This document shows positions 1 to 4,452 of a stretch of 6,369 nt of DNA, piece after piece; within the stretch, counting starts at the first letter, position 1; the number at the start of each line of letters is the position of its first letter. The position numbers and the translations under genes are program-made. The DNA is from Candidatus Saccharibacteria bacterium UBA1949 (GTDB lineage Bacteria; Patescibacteriota; Saccharimonadia; Saccharimonadales; Saccharimonadaceae): assembly GCA_002336735.1 (NCBI GenBank), contig DDER01000012.1, forward strand, positions 1 to 6,369, read 5' to 3'. Under the pieces are notes generated by a model. The model ran no database searches and was not told where the DNA came from. It saw only the letters and a list, made by a program, of their open reading frames with translations.

Positions 1-1
1 A

Positions 2-121
2 CAAATGACGACGCCCTTTTCTCGGAGGTTGAATGAAGTTATGAGAAACATGCCGGGCCAAAAACGACTCTATTTCGATCCGCCGGGAGACGTGACAATA
101 CACAATCCAGTGATTCTATAA
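2..121 (+). CDS. possible C-terminal end of a gene running in from the left edge (very uncertain)
   Basis: One plus-strand frame is open from the window edge to a TAA at 119-121, giving 39 residues ending in DVTIHNPVIL. A second frame is also open from the edge to TGA at 34-36 and would end in ALFSEVE, so the two cannot be told apart here. A GGAGG at 24-28 sits upstream of an ATG at 41 in the first frame, so that frame could instead be a 26-residue peptide. I recognise no family. On the minus strand an ATG at 51 is also open to the edge but has no Shine-Dalgarno sequence. Nothing else in 1-145 is recognisable. Flanking sequence is needed to decide whether any of these is real. Confidence 0.18.
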   Translation, partial: QMTTPFSRRLNEVMRNMPGQKRLYFDPPGDVTIHNPVIL

Positions 122-145
122 CGCCGAATCCGAAAATCTCAGACT

Positions 146-173
146 AAAAAAATAAGCTTCTCGATGTGAAGCT
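146..173 (-). terminator. intrinsic terminator of the candidate RNA
   Basis: AGCTTC (168-173) pairs with GAAGCT (155-160) around a 7-nt loop. It is followed on the minus strand by T, A and a run of seven T (146-152). It ends the candidate RNA and, since none is seen between the M50 stop and the RNA promoter, probably also read-through from the M50 gene. The stem is only 6 bp and moderate in GC. Confidence 0.65.
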
Positions 174-336
174 ATAGAAAAATGCAGTTTGTCTCTTGTC
201 TCAAGGCACATGTAAGTCCCAGCCATAGGTCGGACGCTAGATATTCCCCGCATAAATGCAAGGTGGGTTCTCTCACATCACCCCAATAGTGGTGATAAAT
301 ATTGAGATCCCGAATGTATGATGTTAGGAAAATCAT
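172..336 (-). CDS. possible 54-residue small protein inside the candidate RNA (alternative reading)
   Basis: An ATG at 334-336 opens a 54-codon frame ending with TAG at 172-174, which abuts the terminator stem. AGGA at 342-345 lies 5 nt before the ATG, so promoter, ribosome site, frame, stop and terminator are all present in order. Against translation: the product is rich in His, Trp, Cys and Leu (it includes IYHHYWGD and ASDLWLGLTCALR), unlike the other proteins here. The ATG is buried in the 8-bp H1 stem, and the AGGA is complementary to the H1 loop. A frame of this length is not rare by chance. No family is recognised. I favour the RNA reading, but a dual-function RNA is not excluded. Confidence 0.2.
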   Translation of the reverse strand: MIFLTSYIRDLNIYHHYWGDVREPTLHLCGEYLASDLWLGLTCALRQETNCIFL

Positions 337-365
337 ACACGTCCTAAATGTCTGGGACTACTTTT

Positions 366-395
366 ATTATACTCCTAGTCGTCAAGACATGCCAA
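366..395 (-). promoter_or_regulatory. sigma70-like promoter for the candidate RNA
   Basis: On the minus strand, TTGGCA (390-395) and a perfect TATAAT (366-371) are separated by 18 bp. Transcription would start about at 361-359, exactly where the closing helix of the candidate RNA begins. The -35 box lies inside the last codons of the M50 gene, whose stop is at 382-384. A better-looking TTGACG at 380-385 is only 8 bp from the -10 box and is not usable with it. Confidence 0.62.
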
Positions 396-1032
396 ATATC
401 GCGCTGAATAACTGTATACACCACGAGATAACACTCGTCATATATGCCCCAAGCAGCGTACCCGAGAACATCACAATGATGAACACAAGTATGAGACCAT
501 ACCGCTCCATTGTATCCATTCCTCGGCGCACAAAATCAGGGGCAAGTGCATACATGACTCGGGAGCCATCCAGAGGCGGCAGTGGCAAGATGTTGAAGGC
601 AAAGAACCCGAGATTTACCAATACACTTGTCTCAGCAATCATACCGAACACACCAGCCTCTGCACCGCCAATCGCAACCAGTACGCCAAAGCTGAAAAAT
701 GCCAACATGAAATTTGTCAGTGGGCCGGCAATTGCCATTAACGCAACCCCCCACTCGTCATGATTGATACGAGCCGGATTGAACGGCACAGGCTTTGCAC
801 CACCAAAAATAGGTGTGTGCACCCCTGTCAATACATTTGAGATGACGATGAGCAGCGGCAGCAGAACAGTCAAAAATGGGTCAATATGCTTCAATGGGTT
901 GAGCGTCAATCGACCCAACAGCTGTGCCGTCTCGTCTCCAAGACGATACGCAACAAGCCCATGCATCACTTCGTGAAGTGTCATCGAAACAAAAATTACC
1001 CCAAGCACCGTTACAATATAGCCGATATCCAT
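382..1032 (-). CDS. site-2 protease family (M50) zinc metallopeptidase, integral membrane
   Basis: This is an intramembrane zinc protease of the short S2P/M50 type, which cleaves substrates within or near the membrane; its substrate is not evident. All family motifs are in place in 216 residues: HEVMH (20-24, zinc ligands H20 and H24, catalytic E21) in the first membrane segment, followed by VAYRLGD; NPLKHIDP (45-52); GPLTN (103-107); and NILPLPPLDG (147-156), whose D155 is the third zinc ligand. About five or six hydrophobic segments are visible, at roughly 5-24, 54-70, 96-120, 130-150 and 176-212. There is no PDZ domain, so it is not a full-length RseP. The ATG at 1032 gives the usual short N-terminus before HExxH. 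It has no convincing Shine-Dalgarno sequence but lies just behind a promoter, so the mRNA may be leaderless. The gene stands alone, divergent from rpmB, and its 3' end overlaps the -35 box of the downstream RNA. Confidence 0.93.
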   Translation of the reverse strand: MDIGYIVTVLGVIFVSMTLHEVMHGLVAYRLGDETAQLLGRLTLNPLKHIDPFLTVLLPLLIVISNVLTGVHTPIFGGAKPVPFNPARINHDEWGVALMAIAGPLTNFMLAFFSFGVLVAIGGAEAGVFGMIAETSVLVNLGFFAFNILPLPPLDGSRVMYALAPDFVRRGMDTMERYGLILVFIIVMFSGTLLGAYMTSVISWCIQLFSAIFGMS

Positions 1033-1040
1033 ATAGCTTC

Positions 1041-1049
1041 AGTATAGCA
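1041..1049 (-). promoter_or_regulatory. extended -10 promoter for the M50 gene, leaderless or nearly so
   Basis: On the minus strand TGC (1047-1049) precedes TATACT (1041-1046), the TGn extended -10 form. No good -35 box is seen at 16-18 bp, which extended -10 promoters can do without. The predicted start near 1034 is about two bases before the ATG at 1032. The element overlaps a 10-bp perfect palindrome, TAGCATGCTA (1045-1054), which could be an operator or chance. Confidence 0.45.
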
Positions 1050-1058
1050 TGCTACCTC

Positions 1059-1087
1059 TTGACGAGACTAGCTCCGACCTGTATACT
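1059..1087 (+). promoter_or_regulatory. sigma70-like promoter for rpmB
   Basis: TTGACG (1059-1064) and TATACT (1082-1087) are separated by the ideal 17 bp. The start would be near 1094, giving a leader of about 30 nt before rpmB. The -35 box is only 12 bp from the oppositely oriented -10 box of the M50 gene, so the two promoters are back to back and may interfere. Confidence 0.75.
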
Positions 1088-1109
1088 AGAACAGATTGTT
1101 TAATATAAG

Positions 1110-1121
1110 TGGAGTACTCCA
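1110..1121 (+). repeat. 12-bp perfect palindrome covering the rpmB Shine-Dalgarno
   Basis: TGGAGTACTCCA equals its own reverse complement. The GGAG at 1111-1114 is the only Shine-Dalgarno candidate for rpmB, 10 nt before its ATG. In RNA the two halves cannot form a hairpin without losing the central pairs for a loop, so a role as a dimeric DNA-protein site or a weak ribosome-site hairpin are both possible. It may also be chance. Confidence 0.35.
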
Positions 1122-1124
1122 ACA

Positions 1125-1328
1125 ATGGCAGCACGCTGTGAACTTACCGGCAAGGGTAAACAATTCGGTCATAATGTCAGTTTTTCACTAAGACGTACTA
1201 AGCGCGTCTTCCGACCTAACCTTCAGAAAAAGACGTTTACCGTAGATGGCCAAAAACTAACAATGGTTCTTTCTACTCAGGCCATTCGCACCCTGAAGAA
1301 AAAAGGTATCATTGCAAAAAAAGCCTAG
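1125..1328 (+). CDS. rpmB: 50S ribosomal protein L28
   Basis: This is a small basic protein of the large ribosomal subunit. The 67 residues align with the L28 family from end to end: an N-terminal CELTGKGKQFGHNVS (5-19) matching the family's C-x-x-TGK start, the SLRRTKRVFRPNLQKK core (21-36), and a lysine-rich C-terminus with the STQAIRTLKKKG helix (50-61). Length is normal. The ATG at 1125 is preceded by GGAG 10 nt upstream and by a consensus-like promoter. A single cysteine (C5) is present, so the four-cysteine zinc form is not used. The gene is monocistronic: a strong terminator follows 21 nt after the stop. Confidence 0.97.
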   Translation: MAARCELTGKGKQFGHNVSFSLRRTKRVFRPNLQKKTFTVDGQKLTMVLSTQAIRTLKKKGIIAKKA

Positions 1329-1349
1329 CCAAAAAGCACCACACACGAC

Positions 1350-1381
1350 AAAAGGCGCTCTCATTCACAGAGCGCCTTTTT
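1350..1381. terminator. bidirectional intrinsic terminator between rpmB and the thrS operon
   Basis: A 12-bp perfect stem pairs 1350-1361 with 1369-1380 around a 7-nt loop, with a GGCGCTCT core flanked by A-tract and T-tract. It gives a U-run in both directions (five T for rpmB, four for the convergent operon whose last stop is at 1393). Confidence 0.92.
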
Positions 1382-1392
1382 AGGATTACAAT

Positions 1393-2028
1393 CTAGCTAC
1401 GTGTTATTTCTACAACAGTAGTTGTCTGAGGAAGACTGGCTGCCGATTTGAGCTTATACTTTGCCATAGACTCAACTGGTGCGCCAAGTTCATCGGTGAA
1501 TGTTAGTAACGTGTCCTGCGGAACCTCGTACTGAATGGAAGTATCGGCATAGTGAACCGGTATAACCACTTTTGGGTCAATCTGACGGACAATATGGGTC
1601 GCGCTAGTGGCATCAAGCGTATAACCCCCGCCACCCACTGGAATAATCAATACATCCACAACGCCGATATCCTCCATCTGGTCACTCAATCCTTTAGCTG
1701 CAATATTTCCCAACAGCGCAATTCGTATATCACCAATTTCAATACAATACATTGTTGTTTTTTTATCATCGGCTTCATGATCAATATGTCGCTGTACCGC
1801 AATACCATAAATTGTGCTATCCCCTACCTCATACTCGCCAGGGCTATCAATCACAACACGTGCTTCCGGCGCCGGAAGCAGAAACCTTTGTTCAGTAGCC
1901 AGAAGGACCATGTCATTTGTCCTGAGATCTTTGAGGCCAATCATTGAGAGATGAGGATCGACGACTAAAGTGACTTTTTTAGTCGTGATTACAACACTAT
2001 TTCCACCTTTATATTCAATTTCTATCAT
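1393..2028 (-). CDS. metallo-beta-lactamase-fold protein (UlaG-like), metal site degenerate
   Basis: The 211 residues follow the UlaG-like branch of the metallo-beta-lactamase fold: an N-terminal strand with ITTKKVTLVVDP (14-25), SPGEYEVGD (62-70), the VDVLIIPVGGGGYTLDA block (124-140) and PKVVIPVHY (152-160). The last two match the usual late motif, with D139 and H159 kept. The HxHxDH zinc motif expected after the strand at 38-44 is missing: that stretch reads VLLATEQRFL. The usual HLGD-type motif is LLGNI (105-109). Most metal ligands are therefore absent and hydrolase activity is unlikely; a binding or structural role is an inference. The ATG at 2028 has a strong AAGGAGG 10 nt upstream. 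It is the last gene of the thrS operon, 22 nt behind the wHTH gene, and ends 12 nt from the bidirectional terminator. Confidence 0.8.
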   Translation of the reverse strand: MIEIEYKGGNSVVITTKKVTLVVDPHLSMIGLKDLRTNDMVLLATEQRFLLPAPEARVVIDSPGEYEVGDSTIYGIAVQRHIDHEADDKKTTMYCIEIGDIRIALLGNIAAKGLSDQMEDIGVVDVLIIPVGGGGYTLDATSATHIVRQIDPKVVIPVHYADTSIQYEVPQDTLLTFTDELGAPVESMAKYKLKSAASLPQTTTVVEITRS

Positions 2029-2050
2029 GCTAATTTAGCCTCCTTGCTAT

Positions 2051-2656
2051 TTAATTTACAATATTATCAGTATCGACTAGCACGGCATGGTTGCCAGCAA
2101 GCACCTCTGCAATAAATTTGTCTCGTACGCTGAGCCGATAATAAAACTCATCATAGCTCATAACACTATAATTTAATTCTCGTCCTATTTTCTTCTCAAG
2201 GTTCTTAATAATTGCTCTGACTTTTGGCCGAGAAACGCTCCCCGCTATAAGTAAGTCAATCTTGCTCGCAGAATCTTTTATCAAGGCACCTGCTGCAATC
2301 GCTACCCGCACGCCGGGCAATCGATCACAGGCCAAACCCCAGTCATCCGCTCCAATTCCTCTCGTGGCTACGGCAGCCCCTTGAATAACACTGGCCCCCT
2401 GCTGATCGGCAAATATCGAACGAAACGCCTCATAAAACTGATACTGTCGGTTCACCTCATAGTACAGTTTATTATCTGCACTCGTACTACCGATGACACC
2501 AACCTCCAGCAGGTTCGACAGTTCCCGGCGCACAGAATTTATTTGTTCATCAATCAGTCGGGTGATTTCACGTACATAAAACGCCTTACCTGGGTTGTTC
2601 AGGAAAAGGTGGAGTAGCTTTACCCGTGTTTTTGAACCAAATAGTGCATCAATCAT
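2051..2656 (-). CDS. winged-helix DNA-binding protein with degenerate nucleotidyltransferase (MNT-like) domain
   Basis: The N-terminal half (about 1-70) is a winged helix-turn-helix of the ArsR-like type: FGSKTRVKLLHLFLNNP (6-22), the helices around FYVREITRLI and INSVRRELSNLLEVGVI (26-56), and a wing at DNKLYYEVN (61-69). The C-terminal half (about 114-195) has the layout of the minimal nucleotidyltransferase domains often fused to such wHTHs, including KIDLLIAG (132-139) and the RELNYSVMSYDEFYYRL block (159-175). The GS of the GSxxRG motif is replaced by GA (123-124), and the first aspartate of the usual DxD is K132, leaving D134 alone. It probably binds DNA but does not transfer nucleotides; the target is unknown and could be its own operon. 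The start ATG at 2656 has only a weak GAAG upstream. It lies 40 nt behind miaA; that gap has no clear promoter or terminator. Confidence 0.78.
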   Translation of the reverse strand: MIDALFGSKTRVKLLHLFLNNPGKAFYVREITRLIDEQINSVRRELSNLLEVGVIGSTSADNKLYYEVNRQYQFYEAFRSIFADQQGASVIQGAAVATRGIGADDWGLACDRLPGVRVAIAAGALIKDSASKIDLLIAGSVSRPKVRAIIKNLEKKIGRELNYSVMSYDEFYYRLSVRDKFIAEVLAGNHAVLVDTDNIVN

Positions 2657-2696
2657 ATTATCTTCTGTATAACTTTCTTACCCTACTATATCATAT

Positions 2697-3581
2697 CTAT
2701 TGTTCACTATCGATGAACCGGCAGATATAGGCATAGGCGACATTGCGTGCCTGCCAAACAATATCGTGGTTGCGTCGCAGCCACGTTAGCTGACGCTTGG
2801 CTAGGTGCCAATCTGCTAGTTCAGCACGTCGCTTAGTTTCGTCTAGACTATAGGTACCACGCAAATGTTCAAAAATGAGCCTATAGATATTTGCGGTCAT
2901 TGCCTCGCCTATTTCGCCATATTGTTCCCGCAGTCGTACAGCCTCATCTACTACGCCATCGTCAAATATTTGCTGGCTACGTCGAGCGATTCGTTGCCGT
3001 AGTTCTTCCTTTTCTGTTGCTATTCCTACTACAAAGGTATTTTCTACTACACCCTTTCGCCTCTTTGGTGCATGCCCATTGCGAATAATATTGTTAATAA
3101 CATAGCGTTTATTTTTGTCATTTTCTGGTAGTTTAATGTTGTTTTCCAAACAATATCTTTGCAGCGCTGCTATGTCCATATGCTCGAGCTGCTGGCGCCG
3201 CGCAGTGTCTGGCTGACTACCCGAAAAATCGTATTCGTATAGCACACTATCAACGTACAATCCACTGCCCCCCACCAATATCGGCAGGTGGTTGCGGGCA
3301 CGGATGTCGGCAATTTTTTCTACCGCGTAGTGCTGAAACAAGGCCGCAGAGTACGGCTGGTCTGGCCTGACAAGGTCGAGGCCCCAATGCACGATACCCT
3401 GTCGCTCCTCTAGGCTGGGTTTGGCCGTACCAATATCCATACCGGTATAGATAGTGCGTGAATCCGCACAAATGATTTCACCATGATATCGTTTGGCAAC
3501 ATCTATGGAAAGTGCCGTTTTGCCGCTAGCTGTGGGGCCAACAATCACAACCAGCGGCAGACTGTCTATTCTGGTCGCCAT
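2697..3581 (-). CDS. miaA: tRNA dimethylallyltransferase (tRNA A37 isopentenyltransferase)
   Basis: The enzyme transfers dimethylallyl from DMAPP to N6 of A37 in tRNAs that read U-starting codons. The 294 residues carry a P-loop GPTASGKT (15-22), ADSRTIYTGMDIGTAKPS (39-56, with catalytic-type D40), GGSGLYVDS (103-111), KNKRYVINNIIR in place of the usual NPRRxxRALE region, and AKRQLTWLRRN near the C-terminus, typical of MiaA. Length is near the family's usual 300. One deviation is that the segment expected to read GYKE/GYRQ is ANIYR. The ATG at 3581 has GGAG 5 nt upstream, located inside the preceding gene, which it overlaps by 16 nt, so translation is probably coupled. It is the fourth gene of the thrS operon. 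Confidence 0.96.
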   Translation of the reverse strand: MATRIDSLPLVVIVGPTASGKTALSIDVAKRYHGEIICADSRTIYTGMDIGTAKPSLEERQGIVHWGLDLVRPDQPYSAALFQHYAVEKIADIRARNHLPILVGGSGLYVDSVLYEYDFSGSQPDTARRQQLEHMDIAALQRYCLENNIKLPENDKNKRYVINNIIRNGHAPKRRKGVVENTFVVGIATEKEELRQRIARRSQQIFDDGVVDEAVRLREQYGEIGEAMTANIYRLIFEHLRGTYSLDETKRRAELADWHLAKRQLTWLRRNHDIVWQARNVAYAYICRFIDSEQ

Positions 3582-3874
3582 CGTCTCTCCATAAAGTCAA
3601 CTACTACGAAGTTTTGGCACTCAATACCTTCGTCTGCTAGTAGCTGGGCCTGGACCTCGCGACCACCGTGAAACCCACTCGCAAGACCCCCAAAGCGATT
3701 AACTAGCCGGTGCCACGGCAGCCCTGGGTCGCCATAATGCGCAATACCACCCACCACCCGGCCGGCATGCGCTTGCCCGGCTAGCCCCGCCATGTCGCCA
3801 TAGGTGATCACCCGGCCCGCCGGTACCTGCGCCATAATCGTGTATACCGTTTGGCGAAAATTAGGCATTTGCAT
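3566..3874 (-). CDS. alkyltransferase-like (ATL) protein, MGMT family without the catalytic Cys
   Basis: This is a small DNA-binding protein of the O6-alkylguanine-DNA alkyltransferase C-terminal domain family. Numbering from the ATG at 3874, it has FRQTVYTIMAQVPAGRVITYGD (6-27), AGRVVGG (37-43) and then PWHRLVN (53-59). The active-site PCHR of true MGMT is PWHR, the hallmark of ATL proteins, which bind O6-alkylguanine lesions and hand them to nucleotide excision repair rather than repairing them. Its length of about 102 residues suits an ATL. The start is uncertain: GTG at 3889, ATG at 3874 and ATG at 3868 are in frame. All overlap the 3' end of the HAD gene (stop at 3861), and no strong Shine-Dalgarno sequence decides. 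I prefer an ATG because family members begin shortly before the FxxxVY helix. Its 3' end overlaps miaA by 16 nt. Confidence 0.88.
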   Translation of the reverse strand: MQMPNFRQTVYTIMAQVPAGRVITYGDMAGLAGQAHAGRVVGGIAHYGDPGLPWHRLVNRFGGLASGFHGGREVQAQLLADEGIECQNFVVVDFMERRWRPE

Positions 3875-4451
3875 GTTTTTCAATCTCACTCATGACACTG
3901 GTCCAGTCGGCACAATGTTTGATGCCTGCTGGGATTGTTTTGGAATCCTGCCACGGGTAGTTGCCAAACCAAATAAGCCCACCAACCCCATGTTCGGCTG
4001 CATGTGTCAGGTGCTTCAGGTTGTCGTCTATCAATACATCAGCCCCTAGGCGCTTGCAAACATCGCCTTTGGTAGCATCGAGCCCAACGTGTTCTAGTGT
4101 GGTAAAGACACCCTTGCCAAAGTAGTTTCGCACCATGGCTGTTGTTACTTCTAGCAAGATGCCGCTGCGCGCCGTCACCATATGTAACTCATACCCCGCA
4201 CTTGCCAACCGATGCACTGCCACTACCGCCTCTGAAAACGGCTGTATGGTTGCGTATTCTTTTGTCAGCTGAATAGCATAAATACGGCTGTGCACCACCG
4301 CACGCGGCGCGCTCCATTCAGTGTTGTCAGACTCATGCGCCCGCTGGTAGGAAACCTGCGCGCAATACTGCCGGTTATAGGCATCAACAATCGCATAAGT
4401 TGACGGTAGCAAAACATCGTCGCAATCAATCGCAATAACAAGCTTTGACAT
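3861..4451 (-). CDS. HAD-superfamily phosphatase, NT5C (5'(3')-deoxyribonucleotidase) type
   Basis: This is a haloacid-dehalogenase-fold phosphohydrolase, probably acting on nucleotides or another small phosphate ester. All four HAD motifs are visible in 196 residues: AIDCDDVLLPS (7-17, nucleophile D9 and acid/base D11), MVTARS (90-95, motif II threonine T92), K127 in ATKGD (125-129, motif III lysine) and LIDDN (139-143, motif IV acids D141 and D142). The DxDD start and the helical insert between motifs I and II (about 18-75) fit the NT5C family of cytosolic deoxynucleotidases. The substrate cannot be read from sequence. The ATG at 4451 comes one base after the thrS stop, with GGAG 10 nt upstream inside thrS, so translation is likely coupled. 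Its 3' end overlaps the ATL gene. Confidence 0.85.
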   Translation of the reverse strand: MSKLVIAIDCDDVLLPSTYAIVDAYNRQYCAQVSYQRAHESDNTEWSAPRAVVHSRIYAIQLTKEYATIQPFSEAVVAVHRLASAGYELHMVTARSGILLEVTTAMVRNYFGKGVFTTLEHVGLDATKGDVCKRLGADVLIDDNLKHLTHAAEHGVGGLIWFGNYPWQDSKTIPAGIKHCADWTSVMSEIEKHANA

Positions 4452-4452
4452 C

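Larger units (their letters stand above)
146..361 (-). ncRNA. candidate structured non-coding RNA, about 216 nt, unknown family
   Basis: An independent unit lies behind the M50 gene: a sigma70-like promoter at 366-395, a predicted start near 361-359, and a U-tailed terminator at 146-173. The interior folds well by hand. P1 pairs 352-361 with 212-222 (10 bp, one bulge) and starts at the predicted 5' end. P2 pairs 340-344 with 232-236. Inside P2 lie three hairpins: H1 (332-339 with 315-322, 8 bp, 9-nt loop), H2 (303-311 with 265-275 plus 291-296 with 277-282) and H3 (257-263 with 246-252). A 38-nt tail with a small CUUG/CAAG hairpin (202-205 with 195-198) leads to the terminator. I see none of the hallmark sequences of RNase P RNA, tmRNA, SRP RNA or the common riboswitches, and it is not the simple rod of 6S RNA. 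It could instead be a leader for a gene left of the window, or the mRNA of a small protein (see 172-336). Confidence 0.6.

Noticed and set aside
33..44. ATG at 33 overlapping a TGA in ATGA form behind a GGAGG
   Set aside because: The frame stops after three codons, and the GGAGG is too close to that ATG.
212..361. The candidate RNA read on the plus strand, since the closing helix is followed there by TTTTATTATAC
   Set aside because: The T-tract is short and interrupted, and no promoter was seen for it, whereas the minus strand has a consensus-like promoter and a terminator with seven T.
302..763. 153-residue plus-strand reading frame opposite the M50 gene and the candidate RNA
   Set aside because: It lies antisense to a clearly recognisable M50 gene, has low-complexity Ser/Pro/Thr/Asn-rich content and no family signature.
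2657..2696. Possible internal promoter before the wHTH gene (TATGAT or TATACA as -10)
   Set aside because: Neither has an acceptable -35 box at 16-18 bp or an extended -10, and the region is simply AT-rich.
3483..4049. Plus-strand frames at 3483-3671 and 3804-4049, and the minus frame 3250-3471
   Set aside because: They are shadows of miaA, the ATL gene and the HAD gene, with no motifs and Cys/Arg/Trp-rich translations.
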